The notes below the pieces were generated by a model that worked only from the letters and a program-made list of their open reading frames with translations, searched no databases and had not been told where the DNA came from. From GCA-2733415 sp049614485 (GTDB lineage: Bacteria > Bacteroidota > Bacteroidia > Flavobacteriales > Flavobacteriaceae): 47,759 nt of DNA. The stretch is from positions 1 to 47,759 of the forward strand of contig JBMZDR010000017.1 in assembly GCA_049614485.1 (NCBI GenBank), in the 5' to 3' direction. The translations under genes and the position numbers were made by a program. Below, piece by piece: positions 23,057-31,765 of this stretch (positions are counted from its first letter, which is position 1; each line of letters starts with the position of its first letter).

Positions 23057-23113
23057 TATTGTGTTTTTTTTATAGTTACTCAAAAATAAGGAAAATAAAG
23101 AAAGTAGGTAGGT

Positions 23114-23154
23114 GATAAAAAAGAAAACCTCATAACAAATGAGTTATGAGGTTT
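23114..23154 (-). terminator. Intrinsic terminator of tRNA-Cys
   Basis: An 11-bp perfect stem, AACCTCATAAC(6)GTTATGAGGTT (23126-23153), is followed on the minus strand by a T-rich tail, directly after the tRNA 3' end. Confidence 0.85.
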
Positions 23155-23157
23155 TTG

Positions 23158-23228
23158 AGGTGTCGAGCGGATTCGAACCGCTGTAGATGGTGTTGCAGAC
23201 CACTGCCTAGCCACTCGGCCACGACACC
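23158..23228 (-). tRNA. tRNA-Cys (anticodon GCA)
   Basis: The minus strand folds as a cloverleaf. The acceptor stem is GGTGTCG/CGACACC and the T arm is AGCGG-TTCGAAT-CCGCT. The anticodon loop is CTGCAAC with GCA at positions 34-36. The unpaired base 73 is U, the cysteine identity discriminator. CCA is not encoded. Its 3' end faces the accessory array, a position typical of island insertion next to tRNA genes. Confidence 0.95.
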
Positions 23229-23263
23229 CTAATGTGAAAGCAAATGTAATAAGATATTTTTAA

Positions 23264-23623
23264 TTAGCAACGTTCTTTACTTAAAACTATGGTAACTTTC
23301 TCAACATTACCACCTATTGGCGGGTTAATTTTTGATACACAAACGCTTGCATAATTTACTAAAGCACTCTCTTTTAATATCCTATCTAAAATGCGTTGTC
23401 CAACAGTTTCTAATAATTTAGAACGAATGGCCATTTCTTCAACTACAATTTTGTTTAGCAACACATAGTCAACAGTGTTGTTTAAATCGTCTGTTTGAGC
23501 TGAAACAGATAAATCAGCCTTTACCATAACATCAACAGAATACTCACTTCCTATACGTGCTTCTTCATCTAAACAGCCATGAAAAGCATACACTTTTATA
23601 TTTTCAACTTTTATGATTCCCAT
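23264..23623 (-). CDS. folB: Dihydroneopterin aldolase
   Basis: The 119-residue enzyme of folate biosynthesis cleaves 7,8-dihydroneopterin to 6-hydroxymethyl-dihydropterin. The family motif VYAFHGCLDEEARIGSEYSVDV is at residues 11-32, with the following DDLNNTVDYVLLNKIVVEEM. The C-terminal strand CVSKINPPIGGNVEKVTIVL includes the catalytic lysine region. Length is typical and the protein should be cytoplasmic. The gene starts 8 bases after the pgk stop and is probably co-transcribed with it. tRNA-Cys follows. Confidence 0.95.
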   Translation of the reverse strand: MGIIKVENIKVYAFHGCLDEEARIGSEYSVDVMVKADLSVSAQTDDLNNTVDYVLLNKIVVEEMAIRSKLLETVGQRILDRILKESALVNYASVCVSKINPPIGGNVEKVTIVLSKERC

Positions 23624-23631
23624 ACTTATAA

Positions 23632-24822
23632 TTAGGCGTTTAAAATTGCAGCAATACCTGGTAAAGTTTTACCTTCTAAACTTTCTAACATGGCGCCACC
23701 ACCTGTACTCACATAACTCACCTTATCACTTAATCCAAATTGCTTTGCTGCCGCAACAGAATCACCACCACCAACTAATGAAAATGCACCGTTTTTAGTA
23801 GCAGAAACTATAGCATGACCTAACGCAACTGTTCCTTTAGAAAATGTGTCTAGTTCAAAGACTCCTAAAGGACCGTTCCAAAGTATGGTTTTAGATTTTG
23901 AAAGCACTTCAGCAAATAAGGCATTGGTTTCTGGGCCAACATCTAAGCCCATCCATCCGTCAGGAATTTTTGTTGTGTCTACTAATTGTGTGTTGGCATC
24001 ATTTGAAAAGGCATCAGCAATTAACGCATCTACAGGCAAATGAATGTCTACACCTTTTGCTTTTGCTTTGTCTAATATTGATTTTGCTAACTCTAAATAG
24101 TCATCTTCAACTAATGAATTTCCTATCTGACCGCCTAATGCTTTTATAAATGTAAAGGTCATTCCACCACCAATGATGACATGATCTACTTTATCTAAGA
24201 TGTTTTCGATAATGGTGATTTTAGACGATACTTTTGCTCCTCCTAAAATGGCAGTTACAGGCTTTTCACCAGTTGTCATAACCTTATCTATACTTTCAAT
24301 TTCTTTGGCCAATAAGCTACCAAAACATTTATTGTTTCCAAAAAACTGTGCAACAACACTTGTAGAGGCATGTGCTCTGTGTGCAGTACCAAAAGCATCA
24401 TTTACATAAACATCGCCTAATTTTGACAATTGTTCCGCAAAGTTAGCATCTCCTTTTTTCTCTTCATCATGAAAACGTAAATTTTCTAATAATAGAATTT
24501 TACCATCTTCTAAATTTGCTACTGCAGTTTCAGCGTCTTCACCAACACAGTTTGAAACAAATTGTACCTCAACACCAATAATATCTCTAATTGTAGAGAC
24601 AATATGTTGTAAAGAAAACTCCTCTTGCACGCCTTTTGGACGTCCTAAATGCGACATTAACACACAACTTCCGCCATCTTCTAAAACTTTAATGATTGTA
24701 GGTTTAGCAGCTTCAATACGCGTGGCATCTGTTACTTGGAATTCAGCGTTCAAAGGCACATTAAAATCTACACGGATTAATGCTTTTTTATGTTTGAAAT
24801 TAAAGTCGTTAATGGTTTTCAT
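23632..24822 (-). CDS. pgk: Phosphoglycerate kinase
   Basis: The 396-residue glycolytic enzyme transfers phosphate from 1,3-bisphosphoglycerate to ADP. The N-terminal substrate-binding motif KKALIRVDFNVPLN is at residues 12-25, then SHLGRPKG, LLLENLRFHDEEKKGDANFAEQL and VNDAFGTAHRAHAS. The nucleotide side shows TAILGGAKVSSKI, DVGPETN, LWNGPLGVFE and the C-terminal STGGGAMLESLEG. All family blocks are intact and length is normal. It precedes folB with an 8-base gap and is divergent from holB. Confidence 0.99.
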   Translation of the reverse strand: MKTINDFNFKHKKALIRVDFNVPLNAEFQVTDATRIEAAKPTIIKVLEDGGSCVLMSHLGRPKGVQEEFSLQHIVSTIRDIIGVEVQFVSNCVGEDAETAVANLEDGKILLLENLRFHDEEKKGDANFAEQLSKLGDVYVNDAFGTAHRAHASTSVVAQFFGNNKCFGSLLAKEIESIDKVMTTGEKPVTAILGGAKVSSKITIIENILDKVDHVIIGGGMTFTFIKALGGQIGNSLVEDDYLELAKSILDKAKAKGVDIHLPVDALIADAFSNDANTQLVDTTKIPDGWMGLDVGPETNALFAEVLSKSKTILWNGPLGVFELDTFSKGTVALGHAIVSATKNGAFSLVGGGDSVAAAKQFGLSDKVSYVSTGGGAMLESLEGKTLPGIAAILNA

Positions 24823-24920
24823 GAGTTTGTGTTAAAGTTTTTACAAAGATAGCTATTTTAATGAATCATTGAAAGCACTTTTAAAGATTGAATAATTAGT
24901 GATGGCCATGATAATTCCCT

Positions 24921-24928
24921 TATATTTG
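24921..24928 (+). promoter_or_regulatory. -7 box four bases before the holB start
   Basis: TATATTTG fits the TAnnTTTG consensus and stands four bases before ATG 24933. The spacing is the same as at the LysE-family gene (11621). The transcript may be leaderless. Confidence 0.45.
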
Positions 24929-24932
24929 TGTG

Positions 24933-26060
24933 ATGGATTTTAGTAAAATAATAGGGCAAACACATCTTGTAAATCATTTAAAGACAAGTGCTAATCACGG
25001 TCGTATTCCGCATGCACAATTGTTTGTAGGACCAGAAGGAAGCGGAACATTAGCCACGGCTATTGCTTATGCGCGTTATATTTTATGTGGTGAAGATAAT
25101 CAAGCCTGTCATTTAAAATTAGAGGGTTTATCACACCCCGATTTACATTTTGCTTTTCCTGTAGCCACCAATGATAAAGTGAAACGTCATGCTGTGAGTA
25201 ATCTGTTTTTAGACGATTGGCGCAGTTTTGTAAAAGAACAACCTTATGGTAATTTGTTTGATTGGTATAAACTTTTAGGGGTTGAAAACAAACAAGGGCA
25301 GATTGGTGTTGATGAAGCTTTAGATGTGGTTAAAAAACTAGCATTAAAATCTTATGAAGGGGGCTATAAAATTATGATCATCTGGATGGCAGAAAAGATG
25401 AATAATGCCGCTGCAAATAAACTTTTAAAACTTATTGAAGAACCACCCAACAAAACAGTGTTTCTTTTAGTAACCGAAAATGAAGATCAGATTATAAATA
25501 CAATCCGTTCTAGGTGTCAAGTCTTACATTTTCCTGCATTAGCAGAACACGATATTGTAACCGAATTAACTACTAACTTTGATGTAACCGAAACAGAAGC
25601 TGTTAAAATAGCACATCAAGCAGATGGAAACTATAACAAAGCCGTTGATCTATTTAATAAAGATTCTGAAGATTTACAATTTGAAGAATGGTTCATTACT
25701 TGGGTTCGTGCAGCTTTTAGAGCAAAAGGAAATAAAACAGCCATAAATGATTTACTATCTTGGAGTGAGACAATTTCTAAAACAGGAAGAGAAACTCAAA
25801 AACAATTTTTAAACTACTGTTTAAACTTTTTTCGCCAAGCCTTATTACATAATTACACCGCTACAGATTTAGTGTATATAGAAACACAAACACAAAATTT
25901 CTCTTTAGCAAAGTTTGCGCCTTTCGTACACGGAAATAATATACTAGCTATAAATAACGAATTAAATGATGCCATTTACCATATAGAGCGTAACGGAAAT
26001 GCGAAAATTATTCTGACAGATTTATCAATTAAACTCACCAGATTACTTCACAAAAAATAG
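24933..26060 (+). CDS. holB: DNA polymerase III subunit delta'
   Basis: The clamp-loader subunit has 375 residues. I start at ATG 24933; a GTG three bases upstream is also in frame but less likely. DFSKIIGQTHLVNHLKTSANHGRIPHAQLFVGPEGSGTLATAIAYARYIL is the AAA+ core with a degenerate P-loop (GPEGSGT). IMIWMAEKMNNAAANKLLKLIEEPPNKTVFLLVTENEDQIINTIRSRCQ holds the sensor region and SRC motif. The delta' subunit does not hydrolyse ATP itself. The C-terminal helical domain is present. A lipoprotein gene follows after 8 bases. Confidence 0.95.
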   Translation: MDFSKIIGQTHLVNHLKTSANHGRIPHAQLFVGPEGSGTLATAIAYARYILCGEDNQACHLKLEGLSHPDLHFAFPVATNDKVKRHAVSNLFLDDWRSFVKEQPYGNLFDWYKLLGVENKQGQIGVDEALDVVKKLALKSYEGGYKIMIIWMAEKMNNAAANKLLKLIEEPPNKTVFLLVTENEDQIINTIRSRCQVLHFPALAEHDIVTELTTNFDVTETEAVKIAHQADGNYNKAVDLFNKDSEDLQFEEWFITWVRAAFRAKGNKTAINDLLSWSETISKTGRETQKQFLNYCLNFFRQALLHNYTATDLVYIETQTQNFSLAKFAPFVHGNNILAINNELNDAIYHIERNGNAKIILTDLSIKLTRLLHKK

Positions 26061-26068
26061 ATATAATT

Positions 26069-26371
26069 ATGAAAAATATTGCATTATTAATTATCGTATT
26101 ATGTGGTTTAAGTTCATGTAATACAAATGATATTAACAACGAAATTGTAGAAGCATCTTGCGGACAATGTCAATTTTCAATGGCTGGTAAGGGTTGTGAT
26201 TTGGCCATACGAATGAATAATAACACCTATTACGTAGAAGGCACAAACATAGATGATTATGGTGATGCTCATGCTTCTGATGGGTTTTGTGAAGCAATAA
26301 AAAAAGCAAAAGTTTCAGGCGCAATAGTAGACGGAAAATTTATTTCAACGTCATTTAAAATAGAAGAATAA
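26069..26371 (+). CDS. DUF6370-type small lipoprotein
   Basis: The 100-residue protein has a lipoprotein signal (MKNIALLIIVLCGLSSC, lipobox LSSC). The mature domain (VEASCGQCQFSMAGKGCDLAIRMNNNTYYVEGTNIDDYGDAHASDGFCEAIKKAKVSGAIVDGKFISTSFKI) has four cysteines in a CGQC, GC and FC pattern. This resembles DUF6370 proteins of Flavobacteriia. Cysteines could bind metal or form disulfides; function is not known. It lies 8 bases after holB and is probably co-transcribed. Confidence 0.85.
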   Translation: MKNIALLIIVLCGLSSCNTNDINNEIVEASCGQCQFSMAGKGCDLAIRMNNNTYYVEGTNIDDYGDAHASDGFCEAIKKAKVSGAIVDGKFISTSFKIEE

Positions 26372-26486
26372 CACTTATTACCCACCCTTTTAAAGAGACT
26401 TTAGTGTTAATTATCTAAAATTTCATTTAAATTCTGATTTTTAATTTTGTAAATCTTATCTTCAAGAGTAATTAAAAACAAACTTT

Positions 26487-27170
26487 ATGAAAAAATTAGT
26501 AGCAGAATTTATTGGAACCTTTTGGTTAGTACTTGGCGGATGTGGTAGTGCCGTTTTAGCAGCAGGATTCCCAGATGTAGGTATTGGATTTGTAGGAGTC
26601 GCCTTTGCATTTGGTTTAACAGTATTAACCATGGCTTATGCAGTGGGACATATTTCTGGAGGACATTTTAACCCAGCCGTGACCATTGGCTTATGGATGG
26701 GTGGACGTTTTGACGCGAAGGATATTTTTCCGTACATCATGGCACAAGTTGTAGGTGGTATAATTGGTGCTAGTGTGTTGTATATTATTGCAACAGGTAA
26801 CGGTAATGCTATAGGAGGGTTTGCAGCAAACGGGTTTGATAACTTATCACCAGGAGGCTATGACATGACTGCCGCGTTAGTAACCGAAGTGGTAATGACA
26901 TTTATGTTCTTAATTATTATCTTAGGAGCTACTCATAAAAATGCTAATTCAAAATTTGCAGGAATTGCTATTGGATTAGGACTAACATTAATACATTTAA
27001 TAAGTATTCCTGTAACCAATACATCAGTTAATCCAGCAAGAAGCACAAGTCAAGCATTATTTGTTGGTGGAGAGGCTTTAGGACAATTATGGTTGTTTTG
27101 GGTTGCGCCAATAGTTGGAGCAATTTTAGCGGGATTAGTGTATAAGTTTATGGCGCCTAATAAAGAGTAA
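26487..27170 (+). CDS. aqpZ: Aquaporin Z-like channel
   Basis: The 227-residue major intrinsic protein has six hydrophobic helices and both half-helix NPA motifs (GGHFNPAVTIG near residue 59 and TSVNPARS near 185). The arginine after the second NPA and the histidine in LIHLISIPVTNTS belong to the aromatic/Arg selectivity filter of water-selective AqpZ. The N-terminal segment FIGTFWLVLGGCGSAVLAAGFP is the AqpZ signature. The enzyme-free channel conducts water across the inner membrane. Terminator follows 20 bases after the stop. Confidence 0.97.
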   Translation: MKKLVAEFIGTFWLVLGGCGSAVLAAGFPDVGIGFVGVAFAFGLTVLTMAYAVGHISGGHFNPAVTIGLWMGGRFDAKDIFPYIMAQVVGGIIGASVLYIIATGNGNAIGGFAANGFDNLSPGGYDMTAALVTEVVMTFMFLIIILGATHKNANSKFAGIAIGLGLTLIHLISIPVTNTSVNPARSTSQALFVGGEALGQLWLFWVAPIVGAILAGLVYKFMAPNKE

Positions 27171-27190
27171 CCCAGTTTAATATAGGATAT

Positions 27191-27222
27191 AAAAAAAAGC
27201 CGCAATTTGCGGCTTTTTTTTA
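27191..27222. terminator. Bidirectional terminator between aqpZ and the OmpH-like gene
   Basis: Stem AAAAAAAGCCGC(AATTT)GCGGCTTTTTTT is flanked by A and T runs, and fits ending both convergent genes. Confidence 0.88.
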
Positions 27223-27241
27223 ATAATAGTGTTTCAGTAAA

Positions 27242-27760
27242 TTATTTTGATTCTGAATATGATTTGTTTAGGCTTTCCAAAATAGCTGCTGTAATATCAT
27301 TCTTCTCTGAACCATACATGACACTACCAACTTTGTTTTTTCCGAAAATATAAGTGTACCCTTTTGATTTTCCGTAAGCGGCAATATTGTCATCTATTTT
27401 CTTTAATAATGAATCAATTTCAGATTGACTTTCCTTAGCCATTACCTGCTCTTCTTGTTGTATTTGTTGCTGTAACATTTGCCTTTTTTGCATGTAAGGA
27501 CCAAATAAAGCTTGCTGCTGTGATTCATTCATGTTAGCACCTTTAGCTTGTAAGGCCATTCCTTCATTTTGTAAAGCCTTACCAATACTATCTTTTTTAG
27601 CAGCTAATGCGTCAACTTTTCCTTTGTACTTAGCTTCAATGTCTTTACGTTCTTGATACTCTTCAATTAACTTTTCATTATTAACGAAAGCAGTTTTTTC
27701 TTGTTGACATGAAATTAGTGATACTGCAACAACCGCAATTAAGCTTATTTTTTTTAACAT
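27242..27760 (-). CDS. OmpH/Skp-like lipoprotein
   Basis: The 172-residue protein has a lipoprotein-type signal (MLKKISLIAVVAVSLISC, Cys18). The mature part resembles the periplasmic chaperone Skp/OmpH. It has a small beta portion (TAFVNNEKLIEEYQERKDIEAKYKGKV) and a long Gln-rich helical hairpin (MQKRQMLQQQIQQEEQVMAKESQSEID). A final beta segment (SKGYTYIFGKNKVGSVMYG) closes the body. Skp binds unfolded outer-membrane proteins; here a lipid anchor would hold it to a membrane. It is convergent to aqpZ. Confidence 0.88.
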   Translation of the reverse strand: MLKKISLIAVVAVSLISCQQEKTAFVNNEKLIEEYQERKDIEAKYKGKVDALAAKKDSIGKALQNEGMALQAKGANMNESQQQALFGPYMQKRQMLQQQIQQEEQVMAKESQSEIDSLLKKIDDNIAAYGKSKGYTYIFGKNKVGSVMYGSEKNDITAAILESLNKSYSESK

Positions 27761-27869
27761 GATATAGTATATATAAAAATTTATTACCGCTAATGTAAAA
27801 AATTAAAGTCAATAATGTTATTTGATAATTATCATAGTTGTAAATTTAATGTATCAGTATATTTAAACG

Positions 27870-28532
27870 ATGAAGTTAAACAACTATATAGATCACACCC
27901 TTTTAAAACCAACTGCCACTAAATTAGATATTATAAAACTATGTGAAGAGGCAGAAAAGTATCAATTTTATTCAGTTTGTGTGAATGGTTGTTATGTAAA
28001 ATTAGCAGCCAAACAACTTAAAAATTCTAAAGTTAATGTATGTGCAGTAGTGGGATTTCCATTAGGAGCCATGAATACGAAAGCTAAAGTTTTTGAAGCC
28101 ATACAAGCCTTAAAAGATGGTGCAGATGAAATTGATATGGTTATTAATATAGGAGCTCTAAAATCAGCATCTTTTAAAAAAGTTAAAAATGACATTAGAA
28201 AAATCAAAAAAATAATGCCTAATAAGGTGTTAAAGGTCATATTAGAAACGTGTTTCTTAACTGATGAAGAAGTATGTATCGCCAGTAAATTAGCATTAAA
28301 AGCAGGTGCAGATTTTATAAAAACATCAACAGGTTTTGGTTCTAGTGGAGCTACAGCACATCATGTTAAACTAATGAAATCTGTAGTTAATGATGGTATC
28401 AAAATTAAAGCATCAGGAGGTATAAAAGATGCTAAAACAGCAGAAACATATATAAAATTAGGCGCAAGTAGATTGGGAACATCTTCAGGAATAGCTATTG
28501 TATCTGGACAAACTTCAGAAAACAATGATTAA
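27870..28532 (+). CDS. deoC: Deoxyribose-phosphate aldolase
   Basis: The 220-residue class I aldolase cleaves 2-deoxy-D-ribose 5-phosphate to glyceraldehyde 3-phosphate and acetaldehyde. The N-terminal IDHTLLKPTATKLDIIKLCEEA is characteristic. VCAVVGFPLGAMNTKAKVFE, EIDMVINIGALKS, VILETCFLT and ADFIKTSTGFGSSGATAHHV (Schiff-base lysine in FIKTSTGF) follow in family order. The IKASGGIKDAKTA phosphate-binding segment is intact. rpiB follows 128 bases later. Confidence 0.97.
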   Translation: MKLNNYIDHTLLKPTATKLDIIKLCEEAEKYQFYSVCVNGCYVKLAAKQLKNSKVNVCAVVGFPLGAMNTKAKVFEAIQALKDGADEIDMVINIGALKSASFKKVKNDIRKIKKIMPNKVLKVILETCFLTDEEVCIASKLALKAGADFIKTSTGFGSSGATAHHVKLMKSVVNDGIKIKASGGIKDAKTAETYIKLGASRLGTSSGIAIVSGQTSENND

Positions 28533-28625
28533 TAAATAAACTAGAATTATAAGGATGCATATAGGCGCTAAACAAGAGGAATAATTAGTATAGCGGTAAT
28601 GCCGTTTAATTTCAACTAAAAAATG

Positions 28626-28633
28626 TATTTTTG
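28626..28633 (+). promoter_or_regulatory. -7 box for rpiB
   Basis: TATTTTTG(C) matches TAnnTTTG and lies 26 bases before the rpiB start codon. Confidence 0.5.
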
Positions 28634-28659
28634 CAGTACACAACTAAATAAGACTATTT

Positions 28660-29088
28660 ATGAAAATTGCTATAGGGAATGACCATGCAGGAACAGACTA
28701 TAAATTTGAAATTATCAAGTTATTAGAGGCAAGAGGAATTACCGTAACTAACTACGGCACAAATGAAAATGCAAGTGTAGATTATCCTGACTTTGTACAT
28801 CCTGTTGCGACAGATGTTGATACTAAAAAAGTAGATTTTGGAATTTTAGTATGTGGTAGTGGAAATGGCGTATCAATGACCGCAAATAAGTACAGTAATG
28901 TGCGCGCAGGGTTGTGTTGGACTAAAGAAATTACCGAGTTAACACGCTTGCATAACGATGCTAATATCTTAAGTATTCCGGCACGTTACACATCAATTCC
29001 TCAAGCATTAGGAATGGTAGAAACATTTTTAGATACTGAATTTGAAGGAGGAAGACACCAAAATAGAGTTGATAAAATTGCTAAGTGA
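28660..29088 (+). CDS. rpiB: Ribose-5-phosphate isomerase B
   Basis: The 142-residue enzyme interconverts ribose 5-phosphate and ribulose 5-phosphate. IAIGNDHAGTDYKFEIIKLL is the N-terminal RpiB block, and NYGTNENASVDYPDFVHPVA follows. The active-site loop reads ILVCGSGNGVSMTANKYSNVRAGLCW. The C-terminal LHNDANILSIPARYT and GGRHQNRVDKI segments are intact. Length is typical of the LacAB/RpiB family. It has its own -7 box and a downstream terminator. Confidence 0.96.
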   Translation: MKIAIGNDHAGTDYKFEIIKLLEARGITVTNYGTNENASVDYPDFVHPVATDVDTKKVDFGILVCGSGNGVSMTANKYSNVRAGLCWTKEITELTRLHNDANILSIPARYTSIPQALGMVETFLDTEFEGGRHQNRVDKIAK

Positions 29089-29151
29089 TAATTTAGCCAC
29101 TTAAATAAAATAGAGTTTTTAACCTGAGCTTTACTCGGATTAAGTATAAAG

Positions 29152-29184
29152 AAAAAACCGACACTCCTTAGAGTTTCGGTTTTT
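29152..29184. terminator. Terminator between rpiB and glnS
   Basis: AAAACCGA-C-ACTC(CTTA)GAGT-T-TCGGTTTT has a single internal mismatch, with flanking A and T runs that suit both convergent genes. Confidence 0.75.
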
Positions 29185-29211
29185 GTTATTTCTTATAAGA
29201 TTTAAGAGTTT

Positions 29212-31245
29212 TTACAACCCTTTTGTTGTTTCTACTAATAATGCATTGTCGTCTGCTAATCCAGTTGCAATAAATTGGTTGATAGCATCATTTTTTTCGT
29301 GTCCGTTTTTTAATAAAACGCCTAAAGTAATCATCGCAGCAATACGCGTTCCTATCTTTTTAGCTGGTGTTTCAAACAACGGTTCTAAATCGTCATAAGA
29401 TACGTCTTCAGCGTATTTTAGAATTTTTGCTTTTGCAGCCTCTAATTTATGACCAGATAAATTAGCATATTTCTTACCAATTTTTTTGATTTCATTAATA
29501 GGATTCTTTTGTGCTTGTTGCTGCTGAGGTCTTCTGTCAGCTCCAGTAGTTTCTTTTTGTTTATTAGAAGTAGCAGGTTTCCAAGAGTCTTTTAAACCAA
29601 CAGTTTTATTAAACACTAAATTTTCAGCAGTACGTTCTGTATCCACATTAAAATACCCTAAACGTTGAAACTGAAAACGGTCACCAATTTGAGCTTGGCT
29701 TAAATACGGTTCTACAAAAGCTTCTTTTATAATTTGTAAAGAATTAGGATTTACAAAGCTCATAAAATCTGTGTCAGAATGGCTATCAGGTGCTTCATCT
29801 AAAAACAGTCTGTCGTAAGCGCGAACTTCAGCTTTTACAGCATGTTTGATAGATACCCAATGCAATGTTCCTTTAACCCTACGTGTGCTCGCTTCAGTAC
29901 CACTTCCTGATCTAGAATCGGCATCATGCGTACAGTGTATTTCTGTAATGACACCATTAGCATCTTTAACAACACTCTCTCCTTTTATGATATAAGCATT
30001 CTTTAAACGCACTTCTTTTCCTAAAGTTAAACGGAAATATTTATTTCCAGCATCTTCTTTAAAATCTTCTCGTTCAATATATAGTTCTCTTGAAAATGGG
30101 ACGTCATGAGTTCCTGAATTCTCTTGTTCAGGATTGTTTTCAGCACTTAAAAGTTCAACTTTATCTTCAGGATAATCAGTGATAACTAGTTTTACAGGAT
30201 TTAAAACTCCCATAACTCGAGTTGCTGTTTTATTCAAATCTTCACGAATACAGAATTCTAATAAAGACACATCAGTAACACTATCACGTTTTGAAATTCC
30301 AGAGACGTCACTAAATTTTCTGATTGCTGCTGCAGTATATCCGCGGCGACGTAAACCAGAAATAGTTGGCATTCTTGGGTCATCCCACCCGTTAACGACA
30401 TTATCTTCAACCAAACGCAATAATTTACGCTTACTCATAATAGTATAGCTCAAATTTCTACGTGCAAATTCACGTTGTTTAGGGCGTATGTTTGCCGTGT
30501 CGTAGACTTGGTCTAAAAACCAATCGTATAACTCACGATGAGGTTTAAACTCTAATGTACAGAATGAATGAGAAATGTTTTCTAAGTAATCAGACTCTCC
30601 GTGAGTCCAGTCGTACATAGGATAAATACACCAATCACTCCCGGTTCTGTGGTGGTCTTTTTTCAGAATACGATACATGATAGGGTCACGCATAAGCATG
30701 TTATCAGACGTCATATCAATTTTTGCACGTAACACATAAGTCCCTTCGTCAAACTCACCATTTTTCATTTGTTCAAACAACTTCAAATTGTCTTCAACAG
30801 ACGTATTTCTATACGGGCTTTCAACTCCAGGTTCAGCATGTGTTCCTTTTTGTTTGGCCATGTCTACGGCAGACAAGCCATCTACATAGGCAACTCCTTT
30901 TTTAATTAAAAGTACTGCCCAATCGTATAGTTGTTGAAAATAATCAGAAGAGTAACATTCGTTTGACCATTGAAAGCCTAGCCAAGCAACATCTTCTTTA
31001 ATAGCATCAACATATTCTTGTTCTTCTTTTGCAGGGTTAGTATCATCAAAACGAAGGTTTACTGGTGCGTTGTAACGCTGACCTAAACCAAAGTTTAAAC
31101 AAATTGCTGCCGCATGACCAATATGTAAATAGCCATTTGGTTCCGGTGGAAAACGAAAATGCAAGCGGTCTTTAGATAATCCGTTATTTAAATCATCTTC
31201 TATAATTTGCTCAATAAAATTGAGTGATTTTGTTTCTTCTGACAT
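29212..31245 (-). CDS. glnS: Glutamine--tRNA ligase with C-terminal extension
   Basis: The 677-residue class I synthetase charges tRNA-Gln directly. HIGH motif: FPPEPNGYLHIGHAAAICLNFGLG (residues 29-52). KMSKS-type motif: TIMSKRKLLRLVED. The DDTNPAKEEQEYVDAI and EFARRNLSY blocks are present, and the two anticodon-binding beta barrels end with GYFNVDTERTAENLVFNKTVGLKDSW near residue 557. About 120 further residues follow. These are a Gln-rich linker (RRPQQQQAQ) and a mostly helical, basic domain (INEIKKIGKKYANLSGHKLEAAKAKILKYAEDVSYDDLEPLFETP). I do not recognise this extension; D. radiodurans GlnRS has a C-terminal YqeY domain, but here the match is not obvious. Confidence 0.96.
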   Translation of the reverse strand: MSEETKSLNFIEQIIEDDLNNGLSKDRLHFRFPPEPNGYLHIGHAAAICLNFGLGQRYNAPVNLRFDDTNPAKEEQEYVDAIKEDVAWLGFQWSNECYSSDYFQQLYDWAVLLIKKGVAYVDGLSAVDMAKQKGTHAEPGVESPYRNTSVEDNLKLFEQMKNGEFDEGTYVLRAKIDMTSDNMLMRDPIMYRILKKDHHRTGSDWCIYPMYDWTHGESDYLENISHSFCTLEFKPHRELYDWFLDQVYDTANIRPKQREFARRNLSYTIMSKRKLLRLVEDNVVNGWDDPRMPTISGLRRRGYTAAAIRKFSDVSGISKRDSVTDVSLLEFCIREDLNKTATRVMGVLNPVKLVITDYPEDKVELLSAENNPEQENSGTHDVPFSRELYIEREDFKEDAGNKYFRLTLGKEVRLKNAYIIKGESVVKDANGVITEIHCTHDADSRSGSGTEASTRRVKGTLHWVSIKHAVKAEVRAYDRLFLDEAPDSHSDTDFMSFVNPNSLQIIKEAFVEPYLSQAQIGDRFQFQRLGYFNVDTERTAENLVFNKTVGLKDSWKPATSNKQKETTGADRRPQQQQAQKNPINEIKKIGKKYANLSGHKLEAAKAKILKYAEDVSYDDLEPLFETPAKKIGTRIAAMITLGVLLKNGHEKNDAINQFIATGLADDNALLVETTKGL

Positions 31246-31482
31246 GCTTCAAAATTTGAACCACAAAATTACTGAAAATGCTTTAGATATTAACACCAAG
31301 TATTGGTAGTTTTTTTTAAAGGTAAAGCGCTGGTTATTAGATAAATAATTTGTATTTTAGTCAGCTCCAACAAATTCTTACGTCTAAGATAATATAATAT
31401 CCCATAGAAATTTACTTGTAAATACATCTAGATGTTTAGAGTGTTTACTTTTAAATTTAAATTAATTATAAAATTAACACGT

Positions 31483-31716
31483 ATGAAACAAAAAATTAGA
31501 ACAGTTTTTAAGAAATTAAGTACCCCAAATACTTGGGGAAGAGAAAACTATCAAGGCGAATCTGTATTGAATGTTAAAAATCAACGATTTGATAAATTTA
31601 GACCCGATGAATTGAAAAAAATGGGGTTTGTACAGCGTATCATGACTAAGTATGTGACAGGGTTTTCTAAAAAAGGAAATATGCCTAATTCTTGGCGTGA
31701 TTTTTCTAACACATAG
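31483..31716 (+). CDS. Small basic protein, unknown
   Basis: This is 77 residues from ATG 31483 (MKQKIRTVFKKLSTPNTWGRENYQ). An upstream start at 31432 is possible, but the extra 17 residues are hydrophobic-basic and look non-coding. The middle has GESVLNVKNQRFDKFRPDELKKMGFVQRIM, and the end TGFSKKGNMPNSWRDFS. No signal peptide, no family I recognise. The gene stands alone in the same direction as the lytic transglycosylase. Codon use is compatible with a real gene, but evidence is thin. Confidence 0.5.
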   Translation: MKQKIRTVFKKLSTPNTWGRENYQGESVLNVKNQRFDKFRPDELKKMGFVQRIMTKYVTGFSKKGNMPNSWRDFSNT

Positions 31717-31736
31717 ATTTCTACTTTAATAGGATT

Positions 31737-31765
31737 ACACATGCCTACAATTAGTTTGCATGTGT
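31737..31765. repeat. Inverted repeat ACACATGC/GCATGTGT
   Basis: An 8-bp perfect stem, 31737-31744 with 31758-31765 and a 13-base loop, lies 21 bases after the small gene. No U-run follows, so it is either a weak terminator or a protein-binding site. Confidence 0.4.
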
